Shown piece by piece: positions 1 through 6,495 of a stretch of DNA of 25,548 bases. A program made the translations under genes and the position numbers. Source of the DNA: a virus. Numbering within the stretch: the stretch's first letter is position 1; every line of letters begins with the position of its first letter. The DNA lies in the IMG/VR virus record IMGVR_UViG_3300009181_004851, positions 1 to 25,548 of that record; one strand, given 5' to 3'. Below the pieces are notes generated by a model, which ran no database searches, was not told where the DNA came from, and saw only the letters and a list, made by a program, of their open reading frames with translations.

Positions 1-108
1 ATGGGTTTAATAGGAAGAAAGCGTTTTCAGTACGACACAAGGCTAAATGTTCTTACCTTAACGGAAACCGGCAAACAACTATACAAACACATCTTAGACC
101 ACCTGTAA
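1..108 (+). CDS. Short hypothetical protein or C-terminal fragment, winged-helix-like tail
   Basis: A 35-residue frame opens with ATG at the first base and stops with TAA at 106-108. The window edge makes it impossible to say whether this ATG is the start or an internal methionine. The stretch NVLTLTETGKQLYKHIL resembles the wing and last helix of MarR/PadR-like winged-helix proteins, where a hydrophobic strand and an (L/T)TExGK turn lead into the final helix. That comparison is by eye only. It is followed by a regulatory-looking intergenic region and then the AAA+/VWA cluster, so a regulator here would be well placed, but this is inference. Confidence 0.4.
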   Translation: MGLIGRKRFQYDTRLNVLTLTETGKQLYKHILDHL

Positions 109-136
109 AACTTTAAAAGTTTGACTAGGTGCGAAA

Positions 137-193
137 ATTGAGTGTCAAAAGTTGAGTTAAGAAATAGTTTACTTATTTTTAATTATTGAGTGT
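137..193. repeat. 9-nt direct repeat in the intergenic region
   Basis: ATTGAGTGT occurs at 137-145 and again at 185-193, upstream of the TTGACA promoter. The spacing of 48 nt start to start is about 4.6 helical turns. It could be a pair of regulator sites, but such a short repeat in AT-rich DNA can be chance. Confidence 0.25.
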
Positions 194-226
194 ACTAAGG
201 TGCTCAGTGTTAATAAAGATAAACGG

Positions 227-255
227 TTGACAGCATAAGCGCAGCATGATATCTT
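227..255 (+). promoter_or_regulatory. Sigma70-type promoter for the AAA+/VWA cluster
   Basis: A perfect TTGACA -35 box (227-232) is followed after exactly 17 nt by TATCTT (250-255), a 4/6 match to the -10 consensus. Transcription would start near 261-263. The ATG at 263 would then be essentially leaderless, while the in-frame ATG at 320 would have a leader of about 58 nt. The next clear terminator on this strand is at 6468, so the transcript could cover all genes from 320 to 6449. Confidence 0.55.
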
Positions 256-260
256 ATGCT
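232..260. promoter_or_regulatory. Inverted repeat over the promoter, likely operator
   Basis: AGCATAAG (232-239) is perfectly mirrored by CTTATGCT (253-260), giving 8-bp arms with a 13-nt spacer. The left arm begins at the last base of the -35 box and the right arm covers the end of the -10 box and the start region. That position is typical of a repressor operator. As RNA it would lie mostly upstream of the transcript start, so a DNA-level site is more likely than a hairpin. Confidence 0.5.
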
Positions 261-319
261 ACATGGGCGGCACCGGCCCTAAACGTGGTGCAGCCAACCC
301 TACATCACACCAAACCTCT

Positions 320-745
320 ATGTCCAAACTATCTGTACCGAATCTTGTACAACAAGGCAAGCTCGCTGCTCATCTTTACGATGAGTGTGATGTCGCTTTA
401 TCTCAGTTAAACGAATCTTTTGGCGTACCTTATGATGCGGCCCGAAGTAATTTAACTAATGATTTAGTTAAGGCTGACTTATCAGGTGTCGATCTTAGCT
501 TGTTTCAAGGTAAGGAGTCACTGTTTCGTTTCCCAGAACACAATGCAAACATCGTGGTGCGAATAACCAAAAGCCCCACGGCTCACTCCAAAATAGATAA
601 ACTCGATGACAAAATTGCACAGCTTGAGCAAAAGCTTAAGGTGGCTAAGCTCGAACGCAAACAGTTGATTGATCAACTGAAACTAACGTTCAAAGTTGAC
701 TTCATCACAGACAAAATCAACCTCGCATTCTCCCGAATCAAGTGA
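320..745 (+). CDS. Hypothetical protein with C-terminal coiled coil, first gene of the AAA+/VWA cluster
   Basis: The frame is open from an ATG at 263, but the first 19 codons there encode an unstructured, GC-richer, Gly/Pro-rich stretch, and the promoter would place RNA 5' ends at about 262. I prefer the ATG at 320 (MSKLSVPNL), giving 141 residues. The first two thirds are a mixed alpha/beta sequence of no family I recognise. The last third has regularly spaced Leu/Ile and many Lys/Glu residues (KIDKLDDKIAQLEQKL), which predicts a coiled coil. The stop overlaps a GTG that may start the next gene, so the two are probably translated together. A role in the ATPase module is inferred from position only. 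Confidence 0.65.
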   Translation: MSKLSVPNLVQQGKLAAHLYDECDVALSQLNESFGVPYDAARSNLTNDLVKADLSGVDLSLFQGKESLFRFPEHNANIVVRITKSPTAHSKIDKLDDKIAQLEQKLKVAKLERKQLIDQLKLTFKVDFITDKINLAFSRIK

Positions 746-750
746 TCACC

Positions 751-1962
751 ATGGACAAAAACATTTTCATCTTGCGCGTTGAAATTAGCGCCAGCGTTAG
801 ACAAAGCACTCAGATCAAACTAGATGATTTGCGGTTACAGAAATCAGTTATTGAAGCTTTAGAAAAGCAACAATCAGTTTCTGTGAGACCTAATTTATCA
901 GGTAAGCTCAAAGAATTTTTGAGTTATTTGCGGATTGAACAACGGAAATTGTATGACGATTGCACGATCCATCAAGGAGACACTCACTTTCTCCACGAGG
1001 ATTACTTTACGGACGCAATGCAACGCATTACATTAATCAGACAGAACGCCGCAAACTTTAACGAATTATTAAATGAAATGTGGCTGCCGGAATATGAGAA
1101 ATGGGCGACCACTGTTTCTGGTTTCCTTGAACCACTGTTTCAGCATGAAGATCCTTTGTCGTACAAGATGGCTAAAGAGGCTTACTTATCCTTGTTCCCG
1201 ACAAAACTAGAGTTCGAGAATCCTATAAACGTCTACGTTTTAGGACCGAATCCTGTGTTCATGGATGCTGCAACAAGCAAGGACGATCACCCATTAACAA
1301 AAGCTATATGGGAAGCGTCAGTTACAAACACTAATGAGGTGCTTGAAGCAGCTCGATCAGGAGCAGCAGATCGCGCCTGCCTTAAAGCAGCGGAATTGTT
1401 GGATGATCTTGACGTGCGGATCGCTAGCAAAATAGGTGAGCGACAAACGGGAGGATCAAAACGTAGAGGTTCCTGGCAAATGACGGCAGAGAATTTACAG
1501 TTGATCTCTTCACACTGTCCAGGGTTTGAAAAGCTAACAAGTTTAACAAAAGAACTAACAGAAGTTGGCCTTGGTTTACAAGCGGGCGAAGCTAAGAAGC
1601 GGGATGAAGCATACAATAATTTTGCGGAGATAAAAGTAAGGATAAGAGAGGAACTAGAGAGCATAGTTGCCACAAGGGATTCTTCGGACGGTTTAGAACT
1701 ACTGAAGAAATCTTTAACCTTGTCTGGAACGTATAAAGATCTAACCCTTAAGATAAGAGAAGCTGAGTCGGAGGAGCAGTTAGAAGAAATTTATAGTCAG
1801 ATCGAGCTAGAAACTAACATATATAATCAACGAGCTAAACACCTACAAAATTTATTTACGCAACAAAGTGAATTTGTTAAGTCATCAAATATGGATTTAT
1901 CCGAAGTATTAGCTGAAGTAAGGACACTCAGTGCCAAGACTGTAGAGGAGTTAGATTTTTAA
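751..1962 (+). CDS. DUF3150-like coiled-coil protein, partner of the AAA+/VWA pair
   Basis: About 403 residues. The start is either GTG at 742, overlapping the previous stop, or ATG at 751 in the context ACCATGG, which several other genes here share; I chose 751. The N-terminus (NIFILRVEISASVRQSTQIK), a Leu-rich helix around residues 40-70 and a long helical remainder are reminiscent of DUF3150 proteins. I recall those being encoded beside CobS/MoxR-like ATPases and CobT-like VWA proteins. The middle (about residues 225-245) is basic and the C-terminal half is rich in Glu/Lys/Leu heptads. No catalytic motif is visible. By analogy with three-part chelatase-like machines it may be an adaptor or substrate of the ATPase. 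The family assignment is by eye and moderate. Confidence 0.65.
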   Translation: MDKNIFILRVEISASVRQSTQIKLDDLRLQKSVIEALEKQQSVSVRPNLSGKLKEFLSYLRIEQRKLYDDCTIHQGDTHFLHEDYFTDAMQRITLIRQNAANFNELLNEMWLPEYEKWATTVSGFLEPLFQHEDPLSYKMAKEAYLSLFPTKLEFENPINVYVLGPNPVFMDAATSKDDHPLTKAIWEASVTNTNEVLEAARSGAADRACLKAAELLDDLDVRIASKIGERQTGGSKRRGSWQMTAENLQLISSHCPGFEKLTSLTKELTEVGLGLQAGEAKKRDEAYNNFAEIKVRIREELESIVATRDSSDGLELLKKSLTLSGTYKDLTLKIREAESEEQLEEIYSQIELETNIYNQRAKHLQNLFTQQSEFVKSSNMDLSEVLAEVRTLSAKTVEELDF

Positions 1963-2201
1963 TGAAGAAAACAATTTACACAATTGCATCCGAAAAAGGT
2001 TTTCTTAAAGACATAGAGGAATACACAATGGATATCTTGGAAGCAGTCACTTTTACAAATGTTGACTACGCTTGCGAACGACTGCTTTCTATAAAGCATG
2101 CACTTAAAAATAAGTGCTGGGTGACAACGCAAGAGATCACATTTCCAAGACCTAAACCAGCTGACATCCGTCGCTTCGACACACTCACCAACCAATCATG
2201 A
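1962..2201 (+). CDS. Small hypothetical protein within the AAA+/VWA cluster
   Basis: A 79-residue protein. Its ATG shares one base with the upstream stop (TAATG) and its TGA overlaps the next ATG (ATGA), so it is coupled on both sides and almost certainly translated. The sequence is mainly helical, with an acidic N-terminal half and a basic, Pro-containing C-terminus. I recognise no family. Its fixed place between the DUF3150-like gene and the ATPase suggests a small subunit or regulator of that complex, which is inference. Confidence 0.65.
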   Translation: MKKTIYTIASEKGFLKDIEEYTMDILEAVTFTNVDYACERLLSIKHALKNKCWVTTQEITFPRPKPADIRRFDTLTNQS

Positions 2202-3382
2202 ACGACTTACTTTTCACGAACCTCCAAAAGTTTCGCGGTTCATTAAACAATTCATTCTTAGAACGTGAAGAAATTATTGACGGCCTCTTGGCTTCTGTGA
2301 TCACAAAACAAAATACGTTTTTGTTTGGATTACCAGGGACAGGCAAGTCTGAATTAGTTCGTGCCGTATCAAACGGATTTAAAAACAGTAGATTCTTTGG
2401 TTACTTGTTATCGCCCACAACAGATCCTTCAGAACTGTTTGGCCCTGTGGCAATATCAAAGTTGTTGAAAGACGAGTACACAAGGGATGTACAAGGATAT
2501 TTGCCTAGTGCAAATATCGCATTCCTTGATGAGTTGTTTCGTGGCAGCTCTGCAGTGCTTAACTCACTGTTAACAGTGTTAAACGAACGCACGTTCAATA
2601 ACGGTAAAGAACTAATCCACACGCCAATCCAGTCTGTCGTTGCTGCTACAAACTCATTTCCACAAGAGGAATCGCTTCAAGCGTTTTGCGATAGGTTTTT
2701 ATTTAGACCGACAGTGGAAGCTTTAAAGAAACCAGCATCCCGTAGATTGTTAGATCTATGGGCTTTAGGTTTGAAGAAAAGGCCAAACGTTGAATCAGAA
2801 CTAACTTACGAAGACTTAATTGAACTACAAGAATCCTTAAGTGAAGTTAAAGTCACAGATGAGTTTTTAGATAAATTCTCACAGGTCTTTGATCTACTTG
2901 CTTCCAGAGGAATAACTATTAGCGACAGGCGTCGCGTTCAGATACTTAAGTTTATTAAAGGCTGGGCTATTGTGCAAGGAGATGATACAGTGTATGCTGA
3001 TCATCTACACAAATCATTGGTTCATATTATATATCAGAACGTGGACGATATAGGAGTTATAAAAGAAGTATTACAACAAGCAATACCCACGGCTGAAAGA
3101 ATGATTATTGATATAAAGCGAGCGCTAGGCGGGATATTAAGTGAGTATCACAGTATTAATGGCCAAGAATGTAAGGCTGTAAGCGATCTAAATAAACTCG
3201 TGAGTAAGTTACGTAAGTCACATAACGATGTGTCGGTCTTAGATCAGAAACTTTCATCCATTATGGAATCGAGTGAGTATCGTATCTCAGCGACCACGAG
3301 ACAGGAAGCCACTAAGGTGATCCAAACTTTAGACCAGACCAAACAATTGATTGCAAAATCAATCTCTGAGTTATGCAAATGA
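2198..3382 (+). CDS. RavA/MoxR-type AAA+ ATPase
   Basis: 394 residues. Walker A is GLPGTGKS at residues 44-51 and Walker B is IAFLDELF with D111-E112. Sensor 1 is in VAATNSF near residue 152 and an arginine-finger-like DRFLFR follows near 165. The segments DPSELFGPVAI and LNSLLTVLNERTFNNG match the MoxR group and most resemble RavA (compare its EEVFGP and LNTLLTAINERQF stretches). MoxR ATPases form hexamers and act with VWA-domain partners as metal-insertion or protein-remodelling machines. The next gene is just such a VWA protein, joined by an ATGA overlap. The region after about residue 190 is helical and may hold the lid and a RavA-like extension. Cytoplasmic; no signal or membrane segment. 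Confidence 0.85.
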   Translation: MNDLLFTNLQKFRGSLNNSFLEREEIIDGLLASVITKQNTFLFGLPGTGKSELVRAVSNGFKNSRFFGYLLSPTTDPSELFGPVAISKLLKDEYTRDVQGYLPSANIAFLDELFRGSSAVLNSLLTVLNERTFNNGKELIHTPIQSVVAATNSFPQEESLQAFCDRFLFRPTVEALKKPASRRLLDLWALGLKKRPNVESELTYEDLIELQESLSEVKVTDEFLDKFSQVFDLLASRGITISDRRRVQILKFIKGWAIVQGDDTVYADHLHKSLVHIIYQNVDDIGVIKEVLQQAIPTAERMIIDIKRALGGILSEYHSINGQECKAVSDLNKLVSKLRKSHNDVSVLDQKLSSIMESSEYRISATTRQEATKVIQTLDQTKQLIAKSISELCK

Positions 3383-4926
3383 ACTTAAAAACAGAGCAAC
3401 AATTTATTCGACTCATAAACAACGAGCCTCTTGTTATTTCGGTCTCAGCGCTTTGTGATTTTCTATGGGATGACTTTGTTCGTGATGCACAACCAACAGT
3501 TAGATACTTAGTTGATTACTACAACATCTCTCAGATATCACGATTTGGTAAGGAACTATTTGATCTCTTGTACAACGGTGGTGCGGTTACTCCTTTAATA
3601 AGTTTAGATGAAGTTGAAGATTATTTTCGACTCAAGCAAGATGGTCACAACCCAGCGCATCCAGCGGGGTATAAACCTGAGAATGCTTTTTGGGTGGGCT
3701 TGTTCAATGACGTATGCGAATCCCCGATGTGGCCTAACTTAGCTGCTTTATCGTGCGGTAATCAATTCAATGCAGGTAACAATGCAGTGAACATAATAAA
3801 CAAACTAAGCGAACTTATAGAAAAACAAATAGAAGAAAATGAATTACTTGGTCAGGCACTGATTAAAGGAGGAAAGCAAATACAAGAACTGCGGGATAAA
3901 TTTATGCAAGCTATGCAAGAAGGCAACGAAAAACAAGCGGCTGAATTTAGACAACTAGGTAAGGAACTAGGAAAACAAATGGAGAAAACTTTTAGTGATG
4001 TGCGCTCTCAAATGCAGCCTGCTGTATCAAACGTAATAGATAAAGTAAACGAAGAAGCAGAGGAGTTAAAGGAAGCACTCGATACTTTAGCTGGTACTAA
4101 CAAAGGAATCGGCTCCCACAGTGACGATTTAGAAACGAAGAGACACTTGGCACAAACACTGAAACAGAACAAACGTTTGAAACAGCTGATTAATAAAATT
4201 GGAGCCCTAAGAAAAGCTTGGAATAATAGGAAACGTGCTAAGCAAGCACAAAGTAATTACAGTGACATTGTGGGGGCTAAGTTCTCGGATGATATTAAGA
4301 ATATCTTCCCTGTTGAATTAGCTCTAGCTGGAGACATTATAGGACGGACTTTGTTTGCTCTCAAATACTCACAGAAAACTTTATTAACTAAAGACTACGA
4401 AGCAAAGATAAAAGAAATATCTAAAGGGCCCGTTGTTATGTACATAGACGTAAGCGGATCAATGTCTGGAAGCTCAGAGATATGGAGCAAAGCAATTGCT
4501 TATGTAGTTGCTGAAGAATGTTTAGAGCAGAAGCGAGAACTTCAAGTTCATCTGTTTGATACAGTGATACAAGAAAGCATAATTTTAAAAAGTGATCGAA
4601 ACAATAACGAAAAACTCTTAAACTTTGTAATGACCTGGTCTACAAGAGGTGGTACAGCCTTCTCAGCTGTATTAAACCACGCGCTGACTAAGGCTCAGAT
4701 TGATGCCAAAGCCGACGTTCTACTAATCACGGATGGTGAGTCTGAAATATCAGATCCTCTTGTACGCCGTTTAAATGAATTTAAAGACGAAACATGCCTT
4801 CAATGGAATACTTTTTGTATAGGTCAAAAAGCTAACGTCCTACATAAATTTAGTGATGAAGTTTTCTTAGTTAATGTCAACGATGACCCTAAGTCTGTTG
4901 AATTATTTCAAACATCTTTAAGGTAG
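3379..4926 (+). CDS. ViaA-like von Willebrand factor A domain protein
   Basis: The start at 3379 gives an ATGA overlap with the ATPase stop; an ATG two codons earlier is also possible. About 515 residues. The N-terminal half is helical with a long charged coiled coil (about residues 130-290). The C-terminal VWA domain has a complete MIDAS: D357-x-S359-x-S361 in YIDVSGSMSG, a Thr near 426 in RGGTAF, and D452 in LITDGES. The order of helical region then C-terminal VWA, and the wording around the first motif, resemble ViaA, the partner of RavA; CobT and BchD have the same logic. It probably binds the ATPase and presents a metal-dependent docking site. What the pair remodels in phage infection is unknown. 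Confidence 0.8.
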   Translation: MNLKTEQQFIRLINNEPLVISVSALCDFLWDDFVRDAQPTVRYLVDYYNISQISRFGKELFDLLYNGGAVTPLISLDEVEDYFRLKQDGHNPAHPAGYKPENAFWVGLFNDVCESPMWPNLAALSCGNQFNAGNNAVNIINKLSELIEKQIEENELLGQALIKGGKQIQELRDKFMQAMQEGNEKQAAEFRQLGKELGKQMEKTFSDVRSQMQPAVSNVIDKVNEEAEELKEALDTLAGTNKGIGSHSDDLETKRHLAQTLKQNKRLKQLINKIGALRKAWNNRKRAKQAQSNYSDIVGAKFSDDIKNIFPVELALAGDIIGRTLFALKYSQKTLLTKDYEAKIKEISKGPVVMYIDVSGSMSGSSEIWSKAIAYVVAEECLEQKRELQVHLFDTVIQESIILKSDRNNNEKLLNFVMTWSTRGGTAFSAVLNHALTKAQIDAKADVLLITDGESEISDPLVRRLNEFKDETCLQWNTFCIGQKANVLHKFSDEVFLVNVNDDPKSVELFQTSLR

Positions 4927-4936
4927 CAACTTAATT

Positions 4937-5125
4937 ATGAACACTAAAAGACAGTCGGATCACCAGGTGATTCAGGACATCATTGATTACTACGAAAGGG
5001 AGCAGACCTACTACGACACTCAAGCTCACTTAGGTGACGTACGAACAACAAATGGTACTCAACTTGAAATTTGTTATAAGATACTCGACGGTAAACGCTA
5101 CTGGTCTGCTATAGAGTACCCATGA
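4937..5125 (+). CDS. Small hypothetical protein
   Basis: 62 residues, starting 10 nt after the VWA gene and ending in an ATGA overlap with the next gene. The sequence is hydrophilic, Tyr-rich and acidic to neutral, with a helix (VIQDIIDYYEREQTYYD) and a probable two-strand C-terminus. No family is recognised. Coupling to both neighbours supports real translation. Confidence 0.6.
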   Translation: MNTKRQSDHQVIQDIIDYYEREQTYYDTQAHLGDVRTTNGTQLEICYKILDGKRYWSAIEYP

Positions 5126-5586
5126 GTAGAAGTAAAGATCAGAAAGATATCAGCGACGTTTTGTTTCAATACTGCCCACAGCGTTCGACAAATGAACTTG
5201 AGAAATGGTTAACTAATCTTTTTGTGCTTTTAGAAAAAAACAAAGAAAGTTTAGATAATAATTTTGAACTTACTTTTCACTACAACCAGACATACATAGT
5301 GTTTCTGACTAAAAATAATATTTTTAACTTTACACAGATAACTGACGAAGGTCTTATTTCTGAATGTTCCTTACCTTTAACTATATTTTTACAAGAAGCT
5401 TTTGCTATTTCAACAATAGAAGAAGTAAAAAATTTTATGGTTCTCTCTGACGAGTTTGAGTTTCGTTGCATAGCTATTCTGCTTGCAGATGAGATCATTC
5501 AATGGGATGCCACAACGACCTTATCCGCCAGCTTTGCTACCTATGCAGAGCACAAAACAAAGCTCTCAAACCTTAAGTTTTTATAA
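5122..5586 (+). CDS. Hypothetical protein, last gene of the coupled cluster
   Basis: 154 residues; ATG overlaps the upstream stop (ATGA). It looks like a compact alpha/beta protein: a helical first 45 residues, two or three strands (FELTFHYNQTYIVFLTK), then helices. No motif or membrane segment is seen. The gene is more AT-rich than those downstream. The run of overlaps starting at 320 ends here, and 56 nt separate it from the next gene. Confidence 0.65.
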   Translation: MSRSKDQKDISDVLFQYCPQRSTNELEKWLTNLFVLLEKNKESLDNNFELTFHYNQTYIVFLTKNNIFNFTQITDEGLISECSLPLTIFLQEAFAISTIEEVKNFMVLSDEFEFRCIAILLADEIIQWDATTTLSASFATYAEHKTKLSNLKFL

Positions 5587-5630
5587 AAAGGTTGCAAGCT
5601 TAGTATGTAAGTGTTTAACTGCTCTTGGTC

Positions 5631-5642
5631 ATCACCTCCTTT
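5631..5642 (+). promoter_or_regulatory. 16S rRNA 3'-end-like sequence directly before a start codon
   Basis: ATCACCTCCTTT lies immediately 5' of the ATG at 5643. These 12 bases equal the conserved 3' terminus of bacterial 16S rRNA, which includes the anti-Shine-Dalgarno CCTCC. It is the sense of the rRNA, so it cannot act as an ordinary ribosome binding site. It could pair with a Shine-Dalgarno-like sequence elsewhere or be chance. The match is direct; any function is speculation. Confidence 0.4.
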
Positions 5643-6449
5643 ATGAAACTCTCTTTCAAACTTGGCGACGCTTTCCTAGACACAGCTGAAGCCAACGCAT
5701 TGTTTTCGGCCACAGAGACTAAAGCCTCAATAACGATCAACATTCTTGACCACATAAACTTGCGCGACGTTGACGCGAAAAAGCTCTTTTCTCTCAGTGT
5801 AGAAAAGAAGAACCCCACACTGGCTTCCCTTGCCGCTAAATGTGCTATTGAAGGTCTCACACCAGGTAAGAAGCGCCGCACTGCTCCGATGAACCGCATC
5901 GTAGACATTGCTCCCAGCAAAAGTTTCTCTGATCCGGACGAAGCTGTTGCTGCTATAAACCAGATTGACCACATCAAAGGACTTGGAGCAGCAATGCTCT
6001 TGGTGTCCCTACGAGACGGACACAAAAAAACTCTCCGCCAAGTAGCTGTTGAAGCGGTTAACTACCTTGCTTATAGAGGTGAGGTGAGTGCCGACTCAGA
6101 CTGCTTTAGGGGATTTATTAAGAGCGAGAACGGAAGCTACCGTCCAATCTCTAAGGCTCCTGGAGTCGGTAGGAACGAGGTCTACCACGCGTCCCCTATG
6201 TACATTGCTCTTCGTGATGGCCTAGCTTTGCTAGCTTCCTGGGGAATGGTTCGCATGGAAAAAACAGTTGAGTTTGGTTCTAAAGATTCTGAACCTAATG
6301 GGAACTCGGATCTATTGCGTCGCACTGTGTACGCTGTGGAACTGACGCCCGCAGGACTCACTGTGGCTAATCAATGGGGAGACATCAGTTACTTTGTAAC
6401 CACACGCTGGAGCCAAAGGGTCCGTACCCGTAGCGTATATAGTGTGTGA
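5643..6449 (+). CDS. Hypothetical protein, possibly highly expressed
   Basis: 268 residues from ATG 5643; a TTG six codons upstream is less likely. No family is recognised. A first strand-rich segment contains KASITINILDHINLRD, a basic linker follows (GLTPGKKRRTAPMNR), then helices around AAMLLVSLRDGHKKTLRQVA. A C-terminal region with LALLASWGMVRMEK and YAVELTPAGLTVANQWG looks like a winged-helix wing (the LTPAG turn), so DNA binding is possible. Codons are richer in C-ending forms (ATC, AAC, CTC) than in neighbours. Together with a strong terminator 19 nt after the stop, this suggests an abundant product. Its own promoter is not obvious in 5587-5642. Confidence 0.65.
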   Translation: MKLSFKLGDAFLDTAEANALFSATETKASITINILDHINLRDVDAKKLFSLSVEKKNPTLASLAAKCAIEGLTPGKKRRTAPMNRIVDIAPSKSFSDPDEAVAAINQIDHIKGLGAAMLLVSLRDGHKKTLRQVAVEAVNYLAYRGEVSADSDCFRGFIKSENGSYRPISKAPGVGRNEVYHASPMYIALRDGLALLASWGMVRMEKTVEFGSKDSEPNGNSDLLRRTVYAVELTPAGLTVANQWGDISYFVTTRWSQRVRTRSVYSV

Positions 6450-6467
6450 AGCCTAGCCCACCTGTTC

Positions 6468-6492
6468 GGGCGTCCTCTGGGCGCCCTTTTTT
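6468..6492 (+). terminator. Intrinsic terminator after the 5643 gene, abutting the polymerase start
   Basis: GGGCGTCC and GGGCGCCC form an 8-bp GC-rich stem (one G-T pair) with a 3-nt loop, followed by six T. It ends only 3 nt before the ATG of the DNA polymerase, so polymerase mRNA must come from read-through or from a promoter in or before this hairpin. Confidence 0.85.
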
Positions 6493-6495
6493 ATT

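Noticed and set aside
4438-4926. Calling the AAA+/VWA pair cobaltochelatase CobS/CobT
   Set aside because: The ATPase wording is closer to RavA, and there is no cobalamin gene nearby; only the general chelatase-like architecture is shared.
5483-5689. Plus-strand frame of 68 codons between the last cluster gene and the 5643 gene
   Set aside because: It overlaps both neighbours in another frame by over 40 nt each and has low-complexity Ser/Gln composition; the coupled gene to 5586 explains the sequence.
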